Source: Lederbergia citrisecunda (GTDB lineage Bacteria > Bacillota > Bacilli > Bacillales > Bacillaceae_C). From it: a stretch of DNA of 64,000 bases. Made by a program: the position numbers and the translations under genes. Below, piece after piece: positions 19,163 through 27,915 of the stretch. The stretch spans positions 2,653,992 to 2,717,991 of the forward strand of contig NZ_JAGYPJ010000001.1 of assembly GCF_018343695.1 (NCBI RefSeq). The letters are read 5' to 3'. Below the pieces are notes generated by a model, which saw nothing but the letters and a program-made list of their open reading frames with translations, searched no databases and had not been told where the DNA came from. Every line of letters starts with the position of its first letter. Position 1 is the stretch's first letter.

Positions 19163-20038
19163 TTATTGTTCAACCTTCCCTAACAATCCCTCAAGATATC
19201 CAACTAATTCTTCCTTTAACTCATAATCTTGCAATGCCATCTCAATCGTCGTCTTAATAAACCCTAACTTCTCTCCAACATCAAATCGTTTACCTTCAAA
19301 ATCATAAGCATAAACTTTCTGAATCTCATTTAGCCTTTGTATCGCATCCGTCAGCTGAATCTCTCCTCCAGCTCCAATTTCTTGGTTATCTAAGTATGTA
19401 AAGATTTCAGGAGTAAAAACATATCTCCCCATAATCGCAAGATTCGAAGGAGCTGTACCCTGTTTCGGTTTTTCTACGAAATTCTTTACCTCATACCTTC
19501 TTCCCTCATTAAAAGAAGGTTCAACAATCCCATATCGATGTGTCTCTTCGTTTGGTACACTCTGCACGCCAATTACGGACGAATACGTTTCTTCAAACTG
19601 ATCTAATAACTGCTTCAAACAAGGAGTCTCAGCTTGTACAATATCATCACCTAAAAGAACCGCAAATGGTTCATCACCGATAAATTTCCTGGCACACCAA
19701 ACGGCATGGCCCAATCCTTTTGGTTCCTTTTGGCGAATATAATGGATGTCAACATTAGATGATTGCCTTACTTTATCGAGTAAATCAAATTTTTCTTTTT
19801 TTACTAAATTGTCCTCTAATTCAAAGTTATTATCAAAGTGATCTTCAATTGCACGTTTTCCTTTACCGGTAACAATGATAATATCTTCAATCCCTGATTC
19901 AATCGCTTCCTCAACAATATATTGAATCGTTGGCTTATCTACGATCGGAAGCATTTCTTTCGGCATTGCTTTTGTTGCAGGCAAGAACCTCGTACCAAGT
20001 CCAGCTGCAGGGATAATTGCTTTTCTAACGGTTTTCAA
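19163..20038 (-). CDS. galU: UTP-glucose-1-phosphate uridylyltransferase
   Basis: 291 residues, normal length for GalU/GtaB. It has the nucleotidyltransferase signature [22 protein letters not shown] at the N-terminus and [13 protein letters not shown] near 129. Makes UDP-glucose, the substrate of the ugd gene in this window and also of wall glycolipid synthesis. TTG start with GGAGGGTG upstream; the nearby GTG is out of frame. It follows the 4,6-dehydratase by 20 bp and ends at a strong terminator. Being in a capsule operon, it may be a second, pathway-specific GalU. Confidence 0.95.
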   Translation of the reverse strand: MKTVRKAIIPAAGLGTRFLPATKAMPKEMLPIVDKPTIQYIVEEAIESGIEDIIIVTGKGKRAIEDHFDNNFELEDNLVKKEKFDLLDKVRQSSNVDIHYIRQKEPKGLGHAVWCARKFIGDEPFAVLLGDDIVQAETPCLKQLLDQFEETYSSVIGVQSVPNEETHRYGIVEPSFNEGRRYEVKNFVEKPKQGTAPSNLAIMGRYVFTPEIFTYLDNQEIGAGGEIQLTDAIQRLNEIQKVYAYDFEGKRFDVGEKLGFIKTTIEMALQDYELKEELVGYLEGLLGKVEQ

Positions 20039-20058
20039 TTAACACCCTCCGTGTTTTA

Positions 20059-21885
20059 CTATTCTGCAATCTGAAGTTTCGTTATTTCTTTATTATTTGC
20101 GACTGAAATAATGGTTTCTTTTAATTCATCTATTGTCATATCTTTTAAACTACTAATAAGAGTGAATAATTCCGTTTTTCCAAGCGGTTCTGCTTTTCCA
20201 ATATGGATCTTTGGGAAGATTTGCTTCTCTTGAATTTCATTTTCATTCAATAATTCTTCGTACATCTTCTCACCTGGACGAATTCCATTGTACTCAATTC
20301 CGATTTCTTCTATTGTATACCCAGAGAGAGTAATCAAATTTTTGGCGAGATCCGATATTTTTACTGGATCGCCCATATCAAGCACGAATACTTCTCCACC
20401 ACGAGCTAATGTTCCTGCTTGGATGACGAGTCTTGATGCTTCTGGAATGGTCATGAAGTATCTTGTCATATCAGGATGAGTAACAGTGACTGGACCACCA
20501 TCTTCAATTTGCTTTTTAAATAAAGGAATGACACTGCCTCGACTTCCAAGCACGTTTCCAAACCTAACGGCAACAAATTTCGTATTGCTTTCTTTTGCTA
20601 AGTTTTGAATAATCATTTCCGCAATTCGTTTTGTTGCTCCCATAACATTTGGTGGGTTGACGGCTTTGTCAGTTGAAACGAGGACAAATGTGTTAACCCT
20701 GAATGTTTCAGCTGCATCTGCTACATTTTTTGTTCCAAAAATATTGTTTTTCACAGCTTCTCTCGGATTATATTCCATTAAAGGAACATGCTTATGGGCT
20801 GCTGTATGGTATACGACATCAGGTAAATACTCTTCCATCACTTCAAATATTCGAGCTCGTTCTTGGACGTCCGCTATTACCGGAATAACATCTATCTTAT
20901 TCCCATATTGGTTGCGCAATTCCATGTCGATGTTATAAATACTAAATTCACCATGTCCAAGAAGTATGAGTCTTTTTGGAGAGAATTTACAAATTTGCCT
21001 GCAAATTTCCGATCCAATAGAGCCTCCTGCACCTGTTACTAAAACTGTAGCTCCTGTGATTGATTCAGTTATGCTGCTAATATCGAGTTCAACAGGATCA
21101 CGACCTAATAAATCCTCTACTTCAACATTACGTATCGCATTGACAGATACCTTTCCAGTCATAATATCTTCAATCATCGGCATGATTTTGATTTTCACAT
21201 CCGTTTTGGCACAAATTTCATATATTCTTCTTATTTCCACTTTTGATAAAGATGGTATCGCAATAATAATATCTTGTATCTTCTCTTTTCTAACAATTTC
21301 CGGGATATGCTCGATATCACCACATACGGAAATCCCATAAATTTCAAGCTTGTACTTCTTAATATCATCATCCACAAAGGCGACTGGTTTCAAATCAACA
21401 TCATTATTATGAAGAAGCTGCCTCGCAACGGCTGTACCTGCTGAGCCAGCACCAACGATTAATGTTCGCCTTTTTTCTTGATTGGATTTAATATATTGAT
21501 CTCGATACATTCTCCACGAGAATCGAGATCCGCCAATCAATAAAATATGGAGCATCCATGTAATTAGCAAGACTCTTCCGTATATTGTACCGACTCCTAC
21601 AGCCTGAGCGATTGCAGCAGTGGCGATAGAAAAAGTAACCGCTTTCGCTATAGTAACTAACTCCCCAACACTTGCATATTCCCACACTTTATTATAAAGA
21701 CGATAAATAATGGCAAATAAATGGTGACTAATAAGCAAGATGATGGAACTTACAAGCAATAGTTTTGACGTATAAAAGTCAGAATAAGGATGCAAGATGA
21801 AATATCCTACATAGATGGAAAATAAAACAATGATTGAGTCAAGTAGCATCAATAGCGGTACTCGCTTTTGATATGTCAAGTTCAT
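20059..21885 (-). CDS. membrane-anchored UDP-GlcNAc 4,6-dehydratase (CapD/EpsC/WbpM-like)
   Basis: 608 residues. Four N-terminal membrane helices (about 10-125) are followed by a CoA-binding-like Rossmann fold (VGAGSAGTAVARQLL, about 143) and a catalytic SDR domain (VTGAGGSIGSEICRQ, about 284; STDKAVNPPNVMGATKR, about 402). This is the retaining dehydratase class that makes UDP-2-acetamido-4-keto-2,6-dideoxyhexose, which the CapN-like reductase would convert to UDP-D-FucNAc or UDP-QuiNAc. The ATG at 21885 directly abuts the AAGAAGGG sequence. The TTG two codons in (21879) has better spacing and may be the true start. It is the first gene after the structured RNA leader. Confidence 0.92.
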   Translation of the reverse strand: MNLTYQKRVPLLMLLDSIIVLFSIYVGYFILHPYSDFYTSKLLLVSSIILLISHHLFAIIYRLYNKVWEYASVGELVTIAKAVTFSIATAAIAQAVGVGTIYGRVLLITWMLHILLIGGSRFSWRMYRDQYIKSNQEKRRTLIVGAGSAGTAVARQLLHNNDVDLKPVAFVDDDIKKYKLEIYGISVCGDIEHIPEIVRKEKIQDIIIAIPSLSKVEIRRIYEICAKTDVKIKIMPMIEDIMTGKVSVNAIRNVEVEDLLGRDPVELDISSITESITGATVLVTGAGGSIGSEICRQICKFSPKRLILLGHGEFSIYNIDMELRNQYGNKIDVIPVIADVQERARIFEVMEEYLPDVVYHTAAHKHVPLMEYNPREAVKNNIFGTKNVADAAETFRVNTFVLVSTDKAVNPPNVMGATKRIAEMIIQNLAKESNTKFVAVRFGNVLGSRGSVIPLFKKQIEDGGPVTVTHPDMTRYFMTIPEASRLVIQAGTLARGGEVFVLDMGDPVKISDLAKNLITLSGYTIEEIGIEYNGIRPGEKMYEELLNENEIQEKQIFPKIHIGKAEPLGKTELFTLISSLKDMTIDELKETIISVANNKEITKLQIAE

Positions 21886-22020
21886 CCCTTCTTTTCATTT
21901 TATTAGAAATGCGAAAATCGACGTACAAACTTTATAAATAAGACTAAATGGTTGCAAATCGATCTTGTCAGAAAATCATTAGTTCAAAAAAACATATAAT
22001 AACTTTTTCATTATACGAAT

Positions 22021-22068
22021 AAATGTCTAATGAAAACGCACAACCCTGTACGCTTTCATTAGACATTT
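22021..22068. repeat. 15-bp perfect inverted repeat
   Basis: AAATGTCTAATGAAA and its exact complement surround an 18-nt loop. There is no T run beyond the arm on either strand, so it is not a canonical terminator. It lies between the structured RNA and the 4,6-dehydratase start and may be a transcript-stabilising or pausing hairpin. Confidence 0.7.
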
Positions 22069-22147
22069 ATATAAGTCTTTACTTTTGGTTAAAAAGTCCT
22101 AAATAGGATTAATAATCATTTAGTTTGTTTTCTAGCTAAATTAATTA

Positions 22148-22245
22148 AATTAGGGGCATCTAACCCATCCTCACGCCATCCTTTCGACAACAATTTGCGT
22201 CTAAGGTAGTATTACCACCCACAGCATGACCGAGTGCCCCCAATT
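22148..22245 (-). ncRNA. structured leader RNA, probable EAR (epsC-type antitermination) element
   Basis: On the minus strand an 11-bp closing stem, AATTGGGGGCA with TGCCCCTAATT (one G-U pair), encloses about 76 nt containing further hairpins. One is GGTA-ATAC-TACC; another pairs ACGC with GCGT. The interior is GC-richer than its surroundings, as expected of a conserved RNA. In Bacillus subtilis the EAR RNA lies between the kinase gene epsB and the dehydratase gene epsC and lets polymerase read through terminators of the long eps operon. This element lies between the equivalent genes. I identify it by position and fold, not by alignment. Confidence 0.68.
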
Positions 22246-22479
22246 ATAACGGATAGGAGACATTACCGAATATATCTTATTACCTTGTAACATCACATGT
22301 CGTGACATTTAGTATTTCGAAATAATAGAAAATGGCGAAAATACCTGTCCGTCGACGTACACACTTTAGAAACTTTGCAGAAACATGACGAGACAGGACA
22401 AATGTACGGAGGCAACTTTTATTGCCACTGAGCTGATGCCCACAGTTAGGTAGAACCAATTGATGTTGATTAATTGAAT
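22246..22479. other. intergenic leader with further hairpins
   Basis: No gene. On the minus strand there is a GGCAA-(6)-TTGCC hairpin (22411-22426) and longer-range pairing between CCTGTC(t)CGTC and GACGGACAGG within about 22340-22400. This region lies upstream of the probable EAR element in the transcript. Confidence 0.4.
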
Positions 22480-22510
22480 GAAAAAGGACAAGAAGTCTAC
22501 TTGTCTAGAC
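22480..22510 (-). terminator. terminator/anti-terminator-like hairpin pair after ywqE
   Basis: On the minus strand GACAAG-(7)-CTTGTC is followed by CCTTTTT, a plausible terminator. An alternative hairpin GTCTA-GACAAG-TAGAC uses the left arm as its loop, so the two interleave and should exclude each other. On the plus strand the second hairpin is followed by ATTTTTT. It starts about 33 bp after the ywqE stop. Confidence 0.6.
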
Positions 22511-22543
22511 ATTTTTTAACAAAAAAAATAATCGAATCAACTC

Positions 22544-23311
22544 TTAAAATAGTCCGAATATCTTTTTTCTTTTTATTCGTTCAGGAACTTCTCTGTAAAT
22601 GTCTTTTCCATCTACAATTAATTCTGCATTTTCCATAAAATAATAGACTGAGTCTAATCCGTATTTTGTTTCAAGCAAATCATATGCTTCGGACATTTTA
22701 AATCCACGGGTTGTTGTATTATGTGCATCCGATGCGATGAAATGGGTCAAATTGGATTCAACTAAATCAAATGCAAATTTTTGAATCTTCTTTCCAAAAT
22801 AACCAGCAAAGCTTGTAGCTGTTATTTGAGTAGCTGCACCGTTTTTTACGAGAGTGTATAGCTTATCAGGTCGTTGAATAAGTTCTGAATTTCTTTCAGG
22901 ATGTACAATGACAGGTATTAGGCCTTTCATTTGCATATCGTAACAAAGCTGATCTGTATAGTGTGGTACGTGATTGGATGGTAATTCGATGAATAGGTAA
23001 CTTGAGATGCCGGAGAGCGTTAAAATCTCACCAGCCTCATAATCTTCTAGTAATTCTCCATATATACGAGTCTCTTGACCTGGCAATATATGAACATCTA
23101 CTTTTTCAGAATGTAAATAGTCATTGAGTTCCGCGACTTTTTTTTCAATATCCTTTTTCGCGTTAACATATGAACCATTTTGATGGTGGGGAGTGGCAAT
23201 AATGGTATGAATCCCTTCACTTTCAGCCTGTTTAGCCATGTGTAGGCTATCTGTAAAATGACTAGCTCCATCATCTACATTCGGCAAAATGTGACAGTGT
23301 ATATCAATCAT
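22544..23311 (-). CDS. ywqE: PHP-type tyrosine-protein phosphatase (YwqE/CpsB-like)
   Basis: 255 residues. Metal-binding His and Asp motifs are in order: MIDIHCHILPNVDDGA (residues 1-16), ATPHH (about 40), VIVHPERN (about 136) and ASDAHN (about 193). This manganese-dependent phosphatase family removes phosphate from the tyrosine tail of the cognate BY-kinase. With the kinase and modulator immediately upstream it forms the control cycle for capsule chain length and output. ATG start with GGGGAGGG 8 nt upstream. Confidence 0.93.
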   Translation of the reverse strand: MIDIHCHILPNVDDGASHFTDSLHMAKQAESEGIHTIIATPHHQNGSYVNAKKDIEKKVAELNDYLHSEKVDVHILPGQETRIYGELLEDYEAGEILTLSGISSYLFIELPSNHVPHYTDQLCYDMQMKGLIPVIVHPERNSELIQRPDKLYTLVKNGAATQITATSFAGYFGKKIQKFAFDLVESNLTHFIASDAHNTTTRGFKMSEAYDLLETKYGLDSVYYFMENAELIVDGKDIYREVPERIKRKKIFGLF

Positions 23312-23386
23312 TGCTAACCCTCCCCTTCTTTCGTAATACTTTTGTCCTAGTAATAATTTACTATATTCCCTCTAAATGTCAATAAA

Positions 23387-24085
23387 TTATTTTGTGCCGT
23401 AATAATAATAGTAATCGTGTTTCTCCATTTTTTTATTATTTAACACGACGCCCAGTACCTTTGCTTTTGCTGCAGTCAGAAGGTCTTTCGTTTTTTGGGC
23501 ACTCTCAATCTCTGTTTTCCCACTAGAGATAACGAGAATCGTTCCGTCACATTTATTCGCTAATACTTGCGCATCAGTAACTGCCAAAACAGGTGGAGTA
23601 TCGAAAATGATTGTATCGTATTCTTTCTTGGCGAGATTGAAAAACTCTCCCATTCCTTTTGAACTTAATAATTCCGCTGGGTTTGGCGGAATCGGCCCTG
23701 ATGTTAAGATGTCTAGTGTTGAAACATCTGTCGTTTTGACCGCTTCATTTAATTCCATTTGTTTCGTTAATAAATTCGTTAGTCCATAGGCATTGTTCAT
23801 TCCGAATGTATAATGCACGGTCGGTTTCCGCATATCTGCATCGACTAGGAGGACACGCTTACCTTGCTGGGCAAACACAACGGCTAGATTACCAGCCGTC
23901 GTCGACTTTCCTTCAGCTGGACCTGATGATGTAACCATGATTGTTCTTATTTCTTCATCTACAGCAGAAAACTGTATATTTGTCCGAATCGTTCGGTATT
24001 GTTCTGATACAGGAGATTTTGGATTTACTTTAGAAATTAGCTTTCTTCTCCCTGACTGTAATGTACTCTTAGCCAATTGTCTCAC
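23387..24085 (-). CDS. ywqD: bacterial tyrosine kinase (YwqD/CapB-like)
   Basis: A 232-residue BY-kinase. Walker A is SSGPAEGKSTTAGN (about 54-67), Walker A' is VLLVDADMRKP, and Walker B is TIIFDTPPV. It ends in the tyrosine cluster DYYYYYGTK, the autophosphorylation tail. It needs the membrane modulator encoded just upstream for activity and is reset by YwqE. The frame opens at GTG 24085, but AAGGAG overlaps it. The TTG at 24076 lies 8 nt downstream of that sequence and is equally plausible (229 residues). The gene overlaps the end of ywqC. Confidence 0.94.
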   Translation of the reverse strand: MRQLAKSTLQSGRRKLISKVNPKSPVSEQYRTIRTNIQFSAVDEEIRTIMVTSSGPAEGKSTTAGNLAVVFAQQGKRVLLVDADMRKPTVHYTFGMNNAYGLTNLLTKQMELNEAVKTTDVSTLDILTSGPIPPNPAELLSSKGMGEFFNLAKKEYDTIIFDTPPVLAVTDAQVLANKCDGTILVISSGKTEIESAQKTKDLLTAAKAKVLGVVLNNKKMEKHDYYYYYGTK

Positions 24086-24803
24086 TCCTTACCCTTGTCT
24101 TTCGAGCCGCCCGTTCAGGTCTTTCTACTTTTTGATCTTCAAATGTAGCAATAGATCCGAGCACTGGTAGTTCTAAAAGTCTCTCGACATCTTCTGCCGT
24201 TTTTACTGTATTATCCAAATATTCAAGTAAGAATGCTAACCCTACTCCCGCCATCAGACCTACAACAAAAGCAATAGCAATGTTTAACATTGGTTGAGGC
24301 TTTACTGGAGATGGATTTATTTCTGCTTTAGAAATAATATTTACATTGTCGACCTTCATTAAAGGTACGATTTCTTTTTCAAACACTTCTGCGATTTTGT
24401 TCGCAAGTTCTGCAGCTTTTCGCGGATTCGGATCCTGAACGGTTAGATTTACCACTTGTGAATCCTTTGCACTTTGAACAGTAATATTTTCTGAAAGCCC
24501 TTTCGCTGTTGCGTCTAGATTCATTTCGTCAATAACTTTATCAAGAATAAACGGGCTTTTAATAATTACGTTATATGTATTGATTAATTGCAAGTTCGTT
24601 TGGATTTCCGAAGGATTATAGATCGGCTGATCACTCTTTGCTTGGTTAACAAGGAGTTGGGCCGTAGATTGATAGATTGGCGTTAAAACAAAAAAACTGA
24701 CAGCACCGCTAATCGTTACGGCTGCTACAGTAATTAATATAATTAAACTTAATCTTTTCTTTAATGTTTGCATAAGCTCTTTCAAGCTAATTGTTTCTTC
24801 CAT
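24069..24803 (-). CDS. ywqC: Wzz-type chain length / kinase modulator (YwqC/CapA-like)
   Basis: 244 residues. Two membrane helices (about 18-40 and 165-188) flank an extracytoplasmic Wzz domain, with a short cytoplasmic C-terminal tail that activates the kinase. The frame is open to 24839, but AGGAGG lies 7 nt before the internal ATG at 24803. The protein from there begins MEETISLKELMQTLKKRL, the usual family start. First gene of the capsule locus. Confidence 0.92.
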   Translation of the reverse strand: MEETISLKELMQTLKKRLSLIILITVAAVTISGAVSFFVLTPIYQSTAQLLVNQAKSDQPIYNPSEIQTNLQLINTYNVIIKSPFILDKVIDEMNLDATAKGLSENITVQSAKDSQVVNLTVQDPNPRKAAELANKIAEVFEKEIVPLMKVDNVNIISKAEINPSPVKPQPMLNIAIAFVVGLMAGVGLAFLLEYLDNTVKTAEDVERLLELPVLGSIATFEDQKVERPERAARKTRVRSETIG

Positions 24804-24849
24804 TAGTATCCTCCTGCGGTAATTGTCGACTTTTTCCATAATGTGTATT

Positions 24850-24858
24850 ATTATAGCA
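24850..24858 (-). promoter_or_regulatory. extended -10 promoter of the capsule operon
   Basis: On the minus strand TGCTATAAT gives a TG-extended perfect -10 about 47 bp before the ywqC start. There is no good -35. The divergent gene starts about 110 bp away on the plus strand, so regulators could act on both. Confidence 0.65.
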
Positions 24859-24967
24859 TAATATTAGGTAATTTTTACTATAAATTATCAAAATATCTAA
24901 ATTTAAACATTTTATTTACATATTTTCACAATGATTTCATTCTATTTTACTACTGGAGGGAATAGAA

Positions 24968-25759
24968 TTGCGGGCATTTATAGCTACTCTTGCAGTCTTG
25001 GCCTGCGCTATATTTTTGGCGGCCGGACATTTTTATTGGAAGGATAAAACGAATATATCTTCATTTAAAGCAGCGGAAGATATAGAAGTGAATAGGGAGG
25101 AAACAGCTCCTGTAGATGAAGATGAAGTTCAATTGAAAGGTTTGGAGATTTTCGGCAAGACGACAAACTGGCCTGCTCAAGCAAGTGAAGATTTCCGCAA
25201 GGCAGTAGAAGACGGACGTACATACAAACTCGCATTCGTTGGATCACCCGCGCTCGGAAAAGAAGTAGGTGGCTGGTCTGTTATGCTGCGGGATGCAATT
25301 GAAGATACATACGGGAAAGATAATATCGAAGTAGGGATTTTTGAATACGACCTTTCATCCGATCGATTTATCGGTGGCGGTCACGAGCAGGAGATTGTCG
25401 ATTGGAAGCCAGATTTTATTTTGTTTGAACCATTTAAATGGATCGACAACAAGGCAGCACCCCAAAATAATAGTGGAAACATCGAGAAGTTTATGAACGC
25501 ATTAGATAAAGCAGGAAATAAGGCTGTACTTGTTTTGCAGCCACCGCATCCGGTATTTGGAACCACACACTACCCAAATCAAGTTGGAAAATTAAAGGAG
25601 TTCGCGGAAGAACAACACATTGAATACTGGGACCATTGGACCACTTGGCCGGATGATGAGAGTTTGATAGGTTACTATCTTGAAGACAAAAGTTCTCCTA
25701 ATGAGAAAGGGCATCAATTATGGTTTAAATACTTGAAAGAAAAATTTATTGCAGAATAG
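24968..25759 (+). CDS. secreted or membrane-anchored SGNH-hydrolase-like protein
   Basis: 263 residues. One N-terminal hydrophobic segment (about 4-20, signal anchor or signal peptide) is followed by an acidic linker and an SGNH-like domain. FVGSPALG (Ser93) sits where the GDS block is expected, and SPNEKGHQLW (His249) near the C-terminus fits the last SGNH block. Family members include polysaccharide O-acetylesterases; the substrate here is unknown. TTG start with GGAGGG 7 nt upstream. It is divergent from the capsule operon and ends at its own terminator, so it may act on the exported polymer. Confidence 0.72.
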   Translation: MRAFIATLAVLACAIFLAAGHFYWKDKTNISSFKAAEDIEVNREETAPVDEDEVQLKGLEIFGKTTNWPAQASEDFRKAVEDGRTYKLAFVGSPALGKEVGGWSVMLRDAIEDTYGKDNIEVGIFEYDLSSDRFIGGGHEQEIVDWKPDFILFEPFKWIDNKAAPQNNSGNIEKFMNALDKAGNKAVLVLQPPHPVFGTTHYPNQVGKLKEFAEEQHIEYWDHWTTWPDDESLIGYYLEDKSSPNEKGHQLWFKYLKEKFIAE

Positions 25760-25763
25760 CCTC

Positions 25764-25790
25764 AGCCCGAACCGAAGGTTCGGGCTTCCT
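25764..25790 (+). terminator. intrinsic terminator after the SGNH gene
   Basis: AGCCCGAACC-gaa-GGTTCGGGCT, a perfect 10-bp stem followed by TCCT. Starts 4 bp after the stop codon. Confidence 0.85.
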
Positions 25791-25920
25791 CGCTTGAATT
25801 CATCATTTTTAAAAAATTATTCACCAATTTCTTCATATCCTACTCACTCAACTCCAATTAACCCAAAAGTTTCAGCAATTCCTTCTTAAATATCATCAGT
25901 TGCTAGAACCTCCAAGAATA

Positions 25921-25949
25921 AAAAGACCCACTCCTTCAAGGAATGGGTC
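25921..25949 (-). terminator. intrinsic terminator after the first chemoreceptor gene
   Basis: On the minus strand GACCCATTCCTT pairs with AAGGAGTGGGTC (one mismatch) and is followed by TTTTT. Located a few bases after the chemoreceptor stop codon. Confidence 0.85.
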
Positions 25950-25955
25950 CACGTC

Positions 25956-27650
25956 TTATAATTTAAATCTATTAATCAATCCATTTAAGTTTTCTGCTAA
26001 TCGAGCAAGATCCGCTGAATTATTTGCGACTTCTTCCATCGAACTGCTTATTTGTTCAGAAGAAGCAGACGTTTGCTCAGCTCCTGCAGCGGATTCTTCT
26101 GATACTGCTGCGATTTCGGTGATTGACTTTTGCATTTTTTCGCTATTAGAGGATATATTCATGATATTATCAGAAACCGTTTTAATGTTATTCGCCATTT
26201 CGGTAACAGCTGAACTGATTTTATCAAATGTTTGTTTCGTCGATTCTATTTGGTTTGTTCCTTCGGCGACCTCTTCATATCCAGCTTGCAATGAGTTTGT
26301 CACGATGCTGGATTCTTTTTGGATGCCTGCTACGATACCCGTTATATCTGCTACGGAGTTGGATACTTGTTCCGCAAGTTTTCGTACTTCGTCTGCTACG
26401 ACTGCAAATCCTCGTCCTTGCTCGCCCGCTCTTGCTGCTTCAATCGCAGCATTCAACGCTAGTAAATTGGTTTGATCGGCAATCTCTTGAATAACGGAAA
26501 CTAATTTCGATATTTCTTGAGATTTTATGTCCAATCCTTTTACCTTTTCAACAGCATCCTGAACGATCTGATCGATTTTTTCCATTTGCTGGCTTGAGGT
26601 TTCCATTAAGTAATTGCCCTCATTCGTCATGCCTAATACTTCTGTTGATGCATGTTGAATACGTTCGCCATTTTCATTCGCTTCCTGAACCGTTCCCGCG
26701 AATGATACCATGATTTCCGCCAACTCGCTTGCATTTGAAGCTTGAAGCTCAGTACCCGCTGCTAGTTCTTCCATCGTGGTCGCTATTTGCTGTGATCCGG
26801 AATTGACTTCATTTGCAGATTGCATCATTTCCTCACTTTGACTCGTGATGCTTTCAGAAACAGTATTGATTTCACTTACTAATTCTCGTATTCTTCCATT
26901 CATTTCATTTGTCGCGACTACTAATTGCGCGATTTCATCTCGTGATGTCGTTTTTAGCGATTCGAGGCTCAAGTCTCCACTCGCAATTAATTTCATACGC
27001 TCCATTACTTTCTTGATCGGTTTCGTAATGAAGTTTGATGTAATGATAGCAGAGGTGAGACTAACAACGACTACTAAAAGAATAAAAATAGATACAATAT
27101 ATAAAGACTTTTCTCCATTCGTAATGATACTTTTGCCTTTTTGTTTGATGATGTGTTCTTTATTAATAGCAATTTTTTCGTACTCTGTAATGATTTCTTC
27201 AGCTTCTTTTGTGATAGACGCATGGTTTCTGTTTGCTAATGTTTTTTGTCCTTTATCATACATGGCAAAAACATTATTCTCGATATCTGTTTGCCAATTA
27301 ATTGTACGATCAACAAGTTGTTTAAAATCCTCTCCAGCACCTAAATCTATTGCCCTTTTTTCATCTAAAATTGCCTTTTCTGTTAAAGCGTAAAATTGAT
27401 TTCGATATTCCTCGTCTTCAAATAACAAAAAACCTCGTAAAAGAGAGACCCTATTTGCTATATTCGCCGATAGTTCCTGATCAACAATTAAGAGTTGCAG
27501 CTCTTTATCAAGAATTTCATCTGTATTATGATTTACATTTTTAACAGTCATAAAGTTATATAGTCCAAAAGCAATAAACAATAAAATAATGAGCGAAAAT
27601 CCTAATAATATTTTCGTTTTCAAGCTTTTAAAATTGAACAATTTCTTCAC
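25956..27650 (-). CDS. methyl-accepting chemotaxis protein
   Basis: 564 residues. Order: membrane helix (about 12-33), extracellular four-helix-bundle sensor domain (about 35-185), second helix (about 187-210), HAMP (about 210-265) and cytoplasmic signalling coiled coil with the conserved tip [20 protein letters not shown]. It would signal to CheA/CheW. GTG start with GGAGG 7 nt upstream. Strongly similar over its whole length to the receptor at 28555; the sensor domain is the most divergent part. It has its own promoter and leader hairpin. Ligand not deducible. Confidence 0.95.
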   Translation of the reverse strand: MKKLFNFKSLKTKILLGFSLIILLFIAFGLYNFMTVKNVNHNTDEILDKELQLLIVDQELSANIANRVSLLRGFLLFEDEEYRNQFYALTEKAILDEKRAIDLGAGEDFKQLVDRTINWQTDIENNVFAMYDKGQKTLANRNHASITKEAEEIITEYEKIAINKEHIIKQKGKSIITNGEKSLYIVSIFILLVVVVSLTSAIITSNFITKPIKKVMERMKLIASGDLSLESLKTTSRDEIAQLVVATNEMNGRIRELVSEINTVSESITSQSEEMMQSANEVNSGSQQIATTMEELAAGTELQASNASELAEIMVSFAGTVQEANENGERIQHASTEVLGMTNEGNYLMETSSQQMEKIDQIVQDAVEKVKGLDIKSQEISKLVSVIQEIADQTNLLALNAAIEAARAGEQGRGFAVVADEVRKLAEQVSNSVADITGIVAGIQKESSIVTNSLQAGYEEVAEGTNQIESTKQTFDKISSAVTEMANNIKTVSDNIMNISSNSEKMQKSITEIAAVSEESAAGAEQTSASSEQISSSMEEVANNSADLARLAENLNGLINRFKL

Positions 27651-27668
27651 TTTCCCGCCTCCATCATG

Positions 27669-27700
27669 AAAAATTGGCTAGTTTCCTAAGAAATAGCCAA
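27669..27700 (-). promoter_or_regulatory. terminator-like leader hairpin of the first chemoreceptor gene
   Basis: On the minus strand TTGGCTA and TAGCCAA (with extra TTC/GAA pairing inside) are followed by TTTTTC, about 20 bp before the start codon and inside the expected 5' UTR. Upstream of it the leader can pair GATAGT with ACTATC around an inner GACCC/GGGTT stem. This looks like a transcription attenuator. Confidence 0.6.
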
Positions 27701-27762
27701 AATCTATATATTATGATAGTTTTAATCTGAACCCTATACTTCGGGTCACGAATGATACTATC

Positions 27763-27791
27763 ATCATAGAGTACAGGTACTTATTATTCAA
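27763..27791 (-). promoter_or_regulatory. sigma-A-type promoter of the first chemoreceptor gene
   Basis: On the minus strand TTGAAT (27786-27791), a 17-bp spacer, then TATGAT (27763-27768). The same hexamers, spacing and the following AATAA recur upstream of the second chemoreceptor gene. Confidence 0.75.
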
Positions 27792-27874
27792 TACTTTACA
27801 AACAATTTGTAGCAAAAATAGATATTATTACCTATCAAGTTGATTCATGTCGTTTTCTGGACTCGGACCATAAT

Positions 27875-27906
27875 AAACGTGACCTCTATTTCCAGAGGCC
27901 ACGTTT
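27875..27906 (-). terminator. intrinsic terminator after the LuxR-type gene
   Basis: On the minus strand AAACGTGGCCTCT pairs with AGAGGTCACGTTT (one G-U or mismatch position), followed by ATTATG. It lies 10 bp after the stop codon. The T run is short. Confidence 0.75.
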
Positions 27907-27915
27907 TATTCGAGC

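Noticed and set aside
22021-22068. factor-independent terminator
   Set aside because: The stem is strong but neither strand has a T run beyond the arm, and the dehydratase gene lies directly downstream.
22148-22245. cyclic-di-GMP, cyclic-di-AMP or purine riboswitch
   Set aside because: The conserved cores of these classes are not seen. Position between kinase and dehydratase genes fits the EAR RNA better.
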